A DNA stretch of 64,000 nt. Origin: Pseudoxanthomonas sp. GTDB taxonomy: Bacteria > Pseudomonadota > Gammaproteobacteria > Xanthomonadales > Xanthomonadaceae. The position numbers and the translations under genes were made by a program. Positions 8,377 through 15,333 of this stretch are shown piece after piece (the first letter of the stretch is position 1; every line of letters starts with the position of its first letter). Under the pieces are notes generated by a model. It did not search any database and was not told the DNA's origin. It saw only the letters and a program-made list of their open reading frames with translations. The stretch lies in the NCBI RefSeq assembly GCF_035999195.1, contig NZ_DASYGY010000009.1:2046001-2110000 (forward strand). Direction: 5' to 3'.

Positions 8377-8958
8377 TCAGATGAGCTTGATCAGCTTGGA
8401 CACATCCGTGCGCAGGCCACCCGGATCGAAGCCCGGGGCATAGCGCAGGATGATGAAGCCATGGGGATCGATCACGTAGACCGGCGTGCCCGCTGCGTCG
8501 TCCACCTGCGGCAGGCGCGTGCGCAACGGATCGTCGGCGCGCACCAGGCGCAGCGCCGAGTGCCGCGGGGCGTCGGCCGGATAGTCGCCGATCCACAGGA
8601 TGTCGACCTCGTCGGCGTTGTGGCCGAACAGCTGCCAGACCTTGTCCAGATCCTGCGCAAGCGCGGTGCAGGCCTGCGTGCACCCGGGCGACGGCGCGGC
8701 GACGATGCGCCAGCGGCGCTCGGCCGGCGTCCAGCCGTAGCGGCCGCCACCGGCGAGCGCCGGCGAGAGATCACGTGCGTCCACGGGCGGCTGCAGCATC
8801 ACACCGTGGTTCTTGTGCGCGGCCGGCTGCCAGCCGGAGAAACGCAGGATGCCGGCGCCGAACACGGTGCCGAAGAACAGGGCGAACAGGCCGACGAGCA
8901 TCCACCGCCCGCGACGCCGCTGGGCGGGATCGAATGGTTTGGGGTCCATGCGCGGCAT
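8377..8958 (-). CDS. SCO-like, membrane-anchored oxidase assembly protein
   Basis: A 193-residue protein with one N-terminal transmembrane anchor (about residues 19-38) and a thioredoxin-like periplasmic domain. It keeps a Cys-x3-Cys pair (PGCTQACTAL, Cys93 and Cys97), the spacing that binds copper in SCO1/SenC proteins, and DPHGFIILRY near the C-terminus. The rest is too diverged for a confident SCO assignment. Its place between surf1 and ctaA-cyoE supports a role in copper delivery or thiol reduction for the CuA site of CtaC. Two starts are possible (8958, MPRMDPKP; 8949, MDPKP). A 220-bp gap with a palindromic repeat separates it from surf1. Confidence 0.7.
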   Translation of the reverse strand: MPRMDPKPFDPAQRRRGRWMLVGLFALFFGTVFGAGILRFSGWQPAAHKNHGVMLQPPVDARDLSPALAGGGRYGWTPAERRWRIVAAPSPGCTQACTALAQDLDKVWQLFGHNADEVDILWIGDYPADAPRHSALRLVRADDPLRTRLPQVDDAAGTPVYVIDPHGFIILRYAPGFDPGGLRTDVSKLIKLI

Positions 8959-9039
8959 TTTCTCACGCCCGGGCGGTCATTGCCGCTATCCGAGGTGCGG
9001 ACGACGCGGCTCGTCGCCCACCACTCCCCGATACCGTCC

Positions 9040-9135
9040 GTGGTGAGCCTGTCGAACCGCGCCTCTCGACGGCAAGACAAGGCCATCGTGACAGGTCGAT
9101 CCAGCGCAAAGCGCGTGGTTCGACAGGCTCACCAC
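9040..9135. repeat. TTCGACAGGCTCACCAC inverted repeat
   Basis: GTGGTGAGCCTGTCGAACC (9040-9058) and its exact reverse complement (9117-9135) enclose 58 bases. It lies in the 220-bp gap (8959-9178) between surf1 and the SCO-like gene, both on the minus strand; nothing else is seen in that gap. This sequence class is a widespread intergenic repeat in Xanthomonads. Confidence 0.85.
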
Positions 9136-9178
9136 GAACGGGGTTACGGGGGATTCCACGCGCCTGTCCCGTGGCCGC

Positions 9179-9913
9179 TCAATGACCCTGTAGCGCAACC
9201 CGCCGGCTGCGCCAGGTCAGCAGCAGCGCGGTCACCAGCACCGCCCCGGCCAGTCCGAACCATTGCACCGCGTAGCCGATGTGGCGCTCCGGCGGCAGGG
9301 TATTGGGCAGGATCTCCAGGTCGCGGGCATGGCCCAGCGGCAGGTCCGGATCCAGCTTCAACACCCGCGGCGCCAGCGACGACAGCCCCAGCGCCTGTGC
9401 CAGCGCCGGCGGTTGCAACGCGATCACCAGCAGGCTGCCATCCGGCTGCGTGCTGGGCGGCGCGTGGGCGATGCCCTCCGAGGGGGGCGGGACCAGCAAG
9501 CCCGCGATGCGCCGCTGCCCGGGCGGCGCCGCCACGGCGGGCATGGCGCGGTCGCCCGGCACGGGCAGCCAGCCCAGTTCCACCAGCAGCGGCGCGCCCG
9601 CGCTGGCAGGTTGGAAGACGCGATAAGCACGCACGCCGGCCCGACGGTCACGGGTCTGGTTGTCGAGCAGGATGGCCGGCGCGGGCAGGAATTCGCCATC
9701 GCCCTCGACCCAGTCGTAGGCCTGCGCACGCGCGGGATCCGCTGCCAGCGCCAGCGGCTGCGCCCGGCGCTCGGCCAGTATGCGGGCGGTGTCCGCGAGC
9801 ATGGCCTGCTTCTGCTCGGCCCGGCCCCACTGCCAGGCGCCCAGGCTGCCGAACAGCGACATCGCCAGCACGGCCAAAGTCCAGCCGACCGGCAGCGGCA
9901 TGCGGCGGCTCAC
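9179..9913 (-). CDS. surf1: SURF1 family cytochrome oxidase assembly protein
   Basis: A 244-residue protein with the SURF1 topology: a transmembrane helix at each end (about residues 9-27 and 214-234) and a periplasmic domain between. Family marks are GAWQWGRAEQKQ, the conserved RAGVRAYRVFQP, LLVELGWLPVP, and the C-terminal HIGYAVQWFGLA. SURF1 helps insert heme A into subunit I of aa3 oxidase. It is the first gene of the reverse surf1-SCO-like-ctaA-cyoE run and is divergent from the small twin-helix gene at 10003. Confidence 0.95.
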   Translation of the reverse strand: MSRRMPLPVGWTLAVLAMSLFGSLGAWQWGRAEQKQAMLADTARILAERRAQPLALAADPARAQAYDWVEGDGEFLPAPAILLDNQTRDRRAGVRAYRVFQPASAGAPLLVELGWLPVPGDRAMPAVAAPPGQRRIAGLLVPPPSEGIAHAPPSTQPDGSLLVIALQPPALAQALGLSSLAPRVLKLDPDLPLGHARDLEILPNTLPPERHIGYAVQWFGLAGAVLVTALLLTWRSRRVALQGH

Positions 9914-10002
9914 GGACTGCGTCCGATTGCCGCACCCACCATCGGCTCACGCCAATGGCGCGATAATGCGCGCCTCACCGCCCCGGCCCCGTCAAGGACG
10001 CC

Positions 10003-10224
10003 ATGAACGATTCGCTGAAAACCCTGCTGATCATCGCCTTCCTCATCCTCATCGTCTGGAACCTGGGCGCCGGCCTGTACTACATGCTGGTGGACAAGGG
10101 CGAGAGCAAGCGCACGGTCAATGCGCTGACCCGCCGCATCGCACTGTCCGTGGGCCTGATCCTGCTGGTGGTCGTGGCCATCAAGATGGGCTGGATCCAG
10201 CCGCATGGGATCAATCCGGGCTGA
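10003..10224 (+). CDS. Twin transmembrane protein (DUF2909-like)
   Basis: A 73-residue protein of two hydrophobic helices (about 6-28 and 47-63) joined by a charged loop (DKGESKRTVNALTRR). The pattern and its place beside surf1 and ctaE match the small DUF2909 proteins commonly found in cytochrome oxidase clusters; function is unknown, with an oxidase assembly role inferred from position only. It is divergent from surf1 (89-bp gap) and convergent with ctaE. Confidence 0.85.
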   Translation: MNDSLKTLLIIAFLILIVWNLGAGLYYMLVDKGESKRTVNALTRRIALSVGLILLVVVAIKMGWIQPHGINPG

Positions 10225-10229
10225 GCGCC

Positions 10230-10356
10230 GTGATTCGTGATTCGTGATTCGTGATGCGTGATTCGTAAAAGCAAAGAGCGACGGGATCTCCGTCGCTCTC
10301 GCTGTGTGTGGTGCTTTCGCTGTCAGCGAATCACCCATCACGAATCACGAAATCAC
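10230..10356. repeat. GTGATTC tandem units forming a long palindrome
   Basis: Five GTGATTC-like units (10230-10266) face GAATCAC-type units (10328-10356), with a terminator hairpin between. The right arm includes the ctaE stop codon. It separates convergent genes and repeats the design of the elements at 49, 2070, 23769 and 38425 with different unit sequence. Confidence 0.75.
10267..10299 (-). terminator. Rho-independent terminator of the cta structural operon
   Basis: A perfect 10-bp stem, AGAGCGACGG (10275-10284) with CCGTCGCTCT (10290-10299), has a five-base loop. On the minus strand it is followed by TTGCTTTT, so it serves ctaE, whose stop is 54 bp away. Confidence 0.8.
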
Positions 10357-11231
10357 AACACGTAGACGAACAGGAACAGGCCCAGCCACACCACGTCGAC
10401 GAAGTGCCAGTACCACGCCACGGCTTCGAAGCCGAAATGGTCGTCCTTGGTGAAGTGGCCCTTGGCGCAGCGGAACCAGATGATCGCCAGCATGATCGTG
10501 CCCAGCGTCACGTGCAGGCCGTGGAAGCCGGTCAGCATGAAGAACGTGGAGCCGTAGATGCCCGAACCCAGCGTCAGGTTCAGTTCCTTGTACGCGTGGA
10601 TGTATTCCACCGCCTGGTAATACAAGAACACGCAGCCCAGCAGCACGGTGGCGCCCAGCCAGATCAGCAGCTGGCTGCGGTTGCCCGCCTTCAAGGCATG
10701 GTGGGCGATGGTGATGGTCACGCCCGAGGTCAGCAGGATCAGCGTGTTGACCAGCGGCAAGCCCCAAGCGGACACGGTCTGGAACTGACCACCCACCTGG
10801 CCCGGGCCGGCGCTCGGCCACGCCGCAGAGAACCCTTCCCACAGCAGGCTGTTGGTCATCACACCGTCGCCTTCGCCGCCGAGCCACGGCAGCGACAGCG
10901 TGCGCGCGTAGAACAGCGCGCCGAAGAAGGCCGCGAAGAACATCACTTCCGAGAAGATGAACCACACCATGCCCATGCGGAACGACACGTCCACCTGGCG
11001 GTTGTAGTGGCCGCTCACCGACTCGCGGATCACGTCGCCGAACCACATGAACAGCGTGGCGCACAGACCGACGACGCCGGCGTAGAAGGTCCACATGCCC
11101 CACGAAATGTCGTTGAGCCAGCTGGCCACGCCGACCATCGTGATGAACATGGCGATGGAGCCCACGAACGGCCACTTGGAGCTGTGCGGCACGAAGTAGA
11201 TGTTGGCGTCTGGCGATGAGGCGTTTGCCAT
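10353..11231 (-). CDS. ctaE: Cytochrome c oxidase subunit III
   Basis: A 292-residue seven-helix membrane protein, the third core subunit of aa3 cytochrome c oxidase. Family motifs include RMGMVWFIFSEVMFFAAFF with the conserved Glu, the helix VNTLILLTSGVTITIAHHAL, FHGLHVTLGT and the ending EAVAWYWHFVDVVWLGLF. It is the last gene of DUF2244-ctaC-ctaD-small protein-ctaG-ctaE, 28 bp after ctaG, and is followed by a strong terminator. Also named coxC. Confidence 0.97.
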   Translation of the reverse strand: MANASSPDANIYFVPHSSKWPFVGSIAMFITMVGVASWLNDISWGMWTFYAGVVGLCATLFMWFGDVIRESVSGHYNRQVDVSFRMGMVWFIFSEVMFFAAFFGALFYARTLSLPWLGGEGDGVMTNSLLWEGFSAAWPSAGPGQVGGQFQTVSAWGLPLVNTLILLTSGVTITIAHHALKAGNRSQLLIWLGATVLLGCVFLYYQAVEYIHAYKELNLTLGSGIYGSTFFMLTGFHGLHVTLGTIMLAIIWFRCAKGHFTKDDHFGFEAVAWYWHFVDVVWLGLFLFVYVL

Positions 11232-11259
11232 GGCGTTGCTTCCGGTTGCTAAGGCGTGA

Positions 11260-11838
11260 TCAGGGTGCCGCGAGCGGCGAAGGCGACGCCGTGCCCGTGC
11301 CGATCTGCGCGGTCAGGGCGTCGTTCTTGAAGAAGGTATACGACAGGGTGATCGTCTTCACTTCCGCCGGCAGGTCCTGGTCCACGATGAAGCGGACCGG
11401 CATGTCGCGGCTCTCGCCGGGCTGCAGGGTCTGGGCGGTGAAGCAGAAACACTCGGTCTTGGTGAAGTAGCCCGACGCGCGCGCCGGCGCGACCGACGGC
11501 ACCGCGCTGCCGACGACGGCCTTGTCGCTGTCGTTGCGGGCGAAATACTTTGCTTCGTAGAGCTCGCCGGGCACCACCTGCATGGTCAGCTGTTCCGGCT
11601 TGAAGGCCCACGGCAGCTTGGAGTTCACGCCGCCGTCGAACTGCACGGTGACCGTGCGCTTCGCCTTGGCGGCGGCCGCCGCCGCGGCCTGGCCGGGACC
11701 CTGCTCCAGGCGGATGCCGAACACCTTCTCGCAGGCGATGCGGTACAGCGGCACCAGCGAGAACGTCAGCACGAACACGGCCATCGCCACGCCCACCAGC
11801 TTGAACAGGCCCGCCGAGTTGGACTTGGCGGCCGTCAT
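11260..11838 (-). CDS. ctaG: Cytochrome c oxidase assembly protein CtaG (Cox11)
   Basis: A 192-residue protein with one N-terminal transmembrane helix (about residues 12-31) and a periplasmic immunoglobulin-like domain that delivers copper to the CuB centre of subunit I. The copper motif is intact as KTECFCFTAQTL, and VPLYRIACEKVFG with its conserved Cys follows the helix. The ATG at 11838 overlaps the stop of the small upstream gene by four bases (ATGA). An Ala-rich insertion (around residues 50-60) is local. Confidence 0.96.
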   Translation of the reverse strand: MTAAKSNSAGLFKLVGVAMAVFVLTFSLVPLYRIACEKVFGIRLEQGPGQAAAAAAAKAKRTVTVQFDGGVNSKLPWAFKPEQLTMQVVPGELYEAKYFARNDSDKAVVGSAVPSVAPARASGYFTKTECFCFTAQTLQPGESRDMPVRFIVDQDLPAEVKTITLSYTFFKNDALTAQIGTGTASPSPLAAP

Positions 11839-11969
11839 GCGCTCAGCACCGCGCGGCCGATGAAGGCCGCGAAGATCGCGAAGGCGATGCCGCCGATCAC
11901 CCATGCCGTCCGCAGCACCGCCCTGCGGCGGCGTGCGAGTTCTTCGGGAGTGAAGGCGGGCACGTTCAT
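11835..11969 (-). CDS. Small membrane protein between ctaD and ctaG
   Basis: A 44-residue reading frame with one transmembrane helix: MNVPAFTPEELARRRR, then a hydrophobic stretch from about residue 22 to 38, and the end RAVLSA. It starts 19 bp after ctaD and its TGA overlaps the ctaG ATG, exactly as expected for a coupled operon gene. Comparable tiny proteins between ctaD and ctaG are annotated in other Proteobacteria as cytochrome oxidase small assembly proteins. The Arg-rich segment before the helix predicts a cytoplasmic N-terminus. Confidence 0.82.
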   Translation of the reverse strand: MNVPAFTPEELARRRRAVLRTAWVIGGIAFAIFAAFIGRAVLSA

Positions 11970-11988
11970 GCGCAGGCGCTCAGGCGTC

Positions 11989-13602
11989 TCAGTGCGTCAC
12001 GTCGCCATGCGCCAGGTCGCCATCCTTGATGACCGGCGGCGTGGTGAAGGTGTGGTGCGGCGCCGGCGACGGCACGGTCCACTCCAGGCCCCGGGCGTTT
12101 TCCCAGGCGCGCGCTTCGGCCTTCTGGCCGCTGCGCAGCGAGGACCACAGGATCGCGGCCATCATGAACGGCGTGACGAACATGCCGAACGCGCCGATCG
12201 AGCTGATCAGGTTCCAGTCCGCGAACACCGGGTTGTAGTCCGGGATGCGGCGCGGCATGCCGGCCAGGCCCAGGAAGTGCTGCGGGAAGAACAGCAGGTT
12301 GACGAACACGATCGTCCACCAGAAATGGACCTTGCCCCAGAACTCGCTGTACATGCGGCCGGTCCACTTCGGCCACCAGTAGTACGTCGCGGCGATGATG
12401 GAGAACAGCGCGCCGGTCACCAGCACGTAGTGGAAGTGCGCCACCACGAAGTAGGTGTCGTGGTACTGGAAGTCCGCCGGCACGATGGCCAGCATCAGGC
12501 CGGAGAAACCACCGATGGTGAACAGGATCACGAAGCCCACGGCCCACAGCATCGGCGTCTCGAAGGACAGCGAGCCGCGCCACATGGTGCTGACCCAGTT
12601 GAACACCTTCACGCCGGTCGGGATGGCGATCAGCATGGTGGCGAACATGAAGTAGATCTCGCCGCCCAGCGGCATGCCCACCGTGAACATGTGGTGCGCC
12701 CACACGATGAACGACAGGAACGCGATGGAGGCGGTCGCGTACACCATGGCCTGGTAGCCGAACAGCGGCTTGCGGCTGAAGGTCGGGATGATTTCCGACA
12801 CCACGCCGAACGCCGGCAGGATCATGATGTAGACCTCGGGGTGACCGAAGAACCAGAAGATGTGCTGGTACATCACCGGGTCGCCGCCGCCGGCCGCGTT
12901 GAAGAAGCTGGTGCCGAAGAACTTGTCGGTCAGCAGCATGGTCACGGCACCGGCGAGCACCGGCATCACCGCGATCAGCAGGAATGCGGTGATCAGCCAC
13001 GTCCAGCAGAAGATCGGCATCTTCAGCAGGTCGATGCCCGGCGCGCGCATGTTCAGCACGGTGGCGATGATGTTGATGGCACCCATGATCGAGCTGATGC
13101 CCATCATGTGGATCGCGAAGATGGTGAAGGCGACGTTGTAGCCGCCCTGCAGCGACAGCGGCGGGTACAGCGTCCAGCCGCCGGCCGGCGCGCCGCCCGG
13201 CAGGAACAGCGACATCAGCAGCAGGGTGAAGGCGAACGGCATGATCCAGAAGGACCAGTTGTTCATGCGCGGCAGCGCCATGTCCGGCGCGCCGACCTGC
13301 AGCGGGATCATCCAGTTGGCCAGGCCGACGAACGCCGGCATCACGCCACCGAAGATCATGACCAGCGCATGCACCGTGGTCATCTGGTTGAAGAATTCGG
13401 GGCTGACCCATTGCAGGCCCGGCACCATCAGCTCGGCACGGATGATCACCGACATGCCCGCGCCGATGATGAACATGACGAAGCTGAAGATCAGGTAGAG
13501 GGTACCGATGTCCTTGTGGTTCGTGGAGAAGAACCACCGGTCGATGAAGCCCTGCTGGTGACCGTGATGATCGTCGTGATGATCGACAGCGGTGTTGGCC
13601 AT
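11989..13602 (-). CDS. ctaD: Cytochrome c oxidase subunit I
   Basis: The 537-residue catalytic subunit of aa3 oxidase, with twelve expected helices carrying heme a, heme a3 and CuB. The N-terminus is His-rich (VDHHDDHHGHQQ), then STNHKDIGTLY, a family hallmark. The CuB and heme region shows FWFFGHPEVYI with the crosslinked His-Tyr pair, VWAHHMFTVGM, and later HDTYFVVAHFHYV. ATG at 13602 follows a plausible GAGAGT ribosome site; the reading frame extends upstream only into ctaC-side sequence. It lies 34 bp after ctaC. Also named coxA. Confidence 0.98.
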   Translation of the reverse strand: MANTAVDHHDDHHGHQQGFIDRWFFSTNHKDIGTLYLIFSFVMFIIGAGMSVIIRAELMVPGLQWVSPEFFNQMTTVHALVMIFGGVMPAFVGLANWMIPLQVGAPDMALPRMNNWSFWIMPFAFTLLLMSLFLPGGAPAGGWTLYPPLSLQGGYNVAFTIFAIHMMGISSIMGAINIIATVLNMRAPGIDLLKMPIFCWTWLITAFLLIAVMPVLAGAVTMLLTDKFFGTSFFNAAGGGDPVMYQHIFWFFGHPEVYIMILPAFGVVSEIIPTFSRKPLFGYQAMVYATASIAFLSFIVWAHHMFTVGMPLGGEIYFMFATMLIAIPTGVKVFNWVSTMWRGSLSFETPMLWAVGFVILFTIGGFSGLMLAIVPADFQYHDTYFVVAHFHYVLVTGALFSIIAATYYWWPKWTGRMYSEFWGKVHFWWTIVFVNLLFFPQHFLGLAGMPRRIPDYNPVFADWNLISSIGAFGMFVTPFMMAAILWSSLRSGQKAEARAWENARGLEWTVPSPAPHHTFTTPPVIKDGDLAHGDVTH

Positions 13603-13636
13603 GTTCGTACTCTCTTGCAACTGTGCGGACGGTCGA

Positions 13637-14575
13637 TCAGCCCTGCGCGGTCGGCGCGGGCGTCTCGGCGGTGGGGGCGGCGTCAACGGCCGGGGCCGTC
13701 GTGGCGTCGGCCGGCGCGGCCTGTTCCGCCGGGGCGGCCGGAGCGGGTTCGGCGGGCGGAGCGGGCTTCTTGGAGGCCAGCCACTGCTGGAACTCGGCCT
13801 TCGGCACCGCCTTCACGACGATCGGCATGAAGCCGTGGTCCTTGCCGCACAGCTCGGCGCACTGGCCACGGTAGATGCCCGGTTGCTTGATGTCGGTCCA
13901 GGCCTCGTTGACGATGCCCGGAATGGCGTCCTGCTTCCAGCCCAGCGCCGGCACCCACCACGCGTGGATGACGTCGTCGGCGGTGATCACGAAGCGGATC
14001 TTGGTGTCGGTCGGCAGCACCAGCTGGTTGTCGACGTCCAGCAGGTAGTGCGGGTTCTTCGCCAGGTCCGGCTTCTCGCCGCTCTGGCGGATGCGGTCGG
14101 ACTCGCGGTCCAGGCGGCTGGTGAAGGACACGTCCTCACCCAGGTACTCGTACTTCCACATCCACTGGTAGCCGGTGACCTTGACGGTCATCTCGGCGTT
14201 GCGGGTGTCGTACATGGCGATCAGCTTGGCGGTCGCCGGCCAGGCCATGACCACCAGGATCAGCACGGGAATGACGGTCCAGATGATCTCGGCCGTGGTG
14301 TTGTGGCTGAACTGCGCGGCCACCGCACCCTTGGACTTGCGGAACTTGAACATCGCGTAGCCCATCGCGCCGAACACGATCAGGCCGATCACGATGCAGA
14401 CCCACAGCGCGATCATGTGCGCGTCGTAGGCGTGCTGGGAGGACGCGGTGACGCCCTTGCCCATGTTCAGCTGCCACGGCTTCGGGTCGGCCGACTGCGC
14501 CCAGGCCAGCGCCGGCATCGCCAGCAGCGTGCACGCCGTCATCAACCGCTTCCACATCCCATTCACTTGCGTCAT
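13637..14575 (-). CDS. ctaC: Cytochrome c oxidase subunit II
   Basis: A 312-residue subunit that accepts electrons from cytochrome c at CuA. It has a signal peptide (to about AWA-QS, residue 26), two transmembrane helices (about 54-75 and 97-115) and a periplasmic cupredoxin domain. All CuA ligands are present: His204, Cys239, Glu241, Cys243, His247 and Met250. The aromatic patch YQWMWKYEY lies at 136-144. A Pro/Ala-rich low-complexity tail (about 268-312) follows the CuA domain and carries no heme-binding CxxCH, so this is the plain rather than the caa3-type subunit. DUF2244 lies 18 bp upstream. Confidence 0.97.
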   Translation of the reverse strand: MTQVNGMWKRLMTACTLLAMPALAWAQSADPKPWQLNMGKGVTASSQHAYDAHMIALWVCIVIGLIVFGAMGYAMFKFRKSKGAVAAQFSHNTTAEIIWTVIPVLILVVMAWPATAKLIAMYDTRNAEMTVKVTGYQWMWKYEYLGEDVSFTSRLDRESDRIRQSGEKPDLAKNPHYLLDVDNQLVLPTDTKIRFVITADDVIHAWWVPALGWKQDAIPGIVNEAWTDIKQPGIYRGQCAELCGKDHGFMPIVVKAVPKAEFQQWLASKKPAPPAEPAPAAPAEQAAPADATTAPAVDAAPTAETPAPTAQG

Positions 14576-14593
14576 TGCCTAGACCCCAATGCG

Positions 14594-15070
14594 TCATCGG
14601 TTGCGGCCGCTCGCGGCCGCCAGTAAATCCTGCAACGTGTCCGCCAGCTCCCGGCGCTCGGCCGGTCCCAGGAAGTCGCCTACCCGGACCCGCCTGCCGC
14701 TGGATGCCAGCGAAATCCCTTCGCTTCCCCGCTCGATGCACAGGCGGACCCAGTAAGGATGCGCCCGGAACACGACCCCGGCACCGGAGGTGACCACCTC
14801 CACCGCATCGGGGCCGACGCGGATCTCCTCGCCCCGCTCGCCACTGCGCCACAGCGTGCGGAGCGCCGTGGCCACGATGGCCGAATGGAGCAATGCAAAA
14901 GCCGGCGCGAAGGCATTGCCTCCCCACCAGCCCAGCATGGCGACGATCCACATCGCACCCGAGAGCGCCCCGAACAACATCACGAACTGGCGGCGCGTCA
15001 GCGCCCGCGGCGGCCGCAGCCTGAGCTGCGCGCCGTGTCCGTCCCACGATGACGGCACCACTTCGATCAT
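14594..15070 (-). CDS. DUF2244 family membrane protein
   Basis: A 157-residue-class protein with two adjacent hydrophobic helices (around LFGALSGAMWIVAMLGWWGG and FALLHSAIVATALRTLW) followed by a soluble beta-rich domain with the family-typical WVRLCIERG. DUF2244 proteins of unknown function are often the first gene of cytochrome oxidase operons, as here, 18 bp before ctaC. I chose ATG 15070 (MIEVVPSSW) because family members begin this way; an in-frame start at 15139 would add 23 non-conserved residues. Confidence 0.82.
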   Translation of the reverse strand: MIEVVPSSWDGHGAQLRLRPPRALTRRQFVMLFGALSGAMWIVAMLGWWGGNAFAPAFALLHSAIVATALRTLWRSGERGEEIRVGPDAVEVVTSGAGVVFRAHPYWVRLCIERGSEGISLASSGRRVRVGDFLGPAERRELADTLQDLLAAASGRNR

Positions 15071-15333
15071 GTCGCCCGCCACGCGCTCCGGGCTGCGGAA
15101 AACCGTTAAATGGTAGCCCCCGGGCACATGGCGCGGCAAGTTGCATTGATCAAGGACAAGGCGCGCCGGCCCCGCACGCGCGCCCTCCGCCGTCGTCCGG
15201 GGAGGTTTCCGCGACCACGATCACCGCTTCGCCGATGCGCCCCGCCGCACCCCCCGAAGCCGGCACGGCGGGCATATCCGGGCTGCCCGCGCGGCCCTAA
15301 ACTAATGGACTGCCTTTGGACTGCCCTGCCGTC

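Noticed and set aside
10230..10356. Regular short repeats considered as a CRISPR array
   Set aside because: Units are seven bases with no spacers; they make one palindrome around a terminator. No cas genes nearby.
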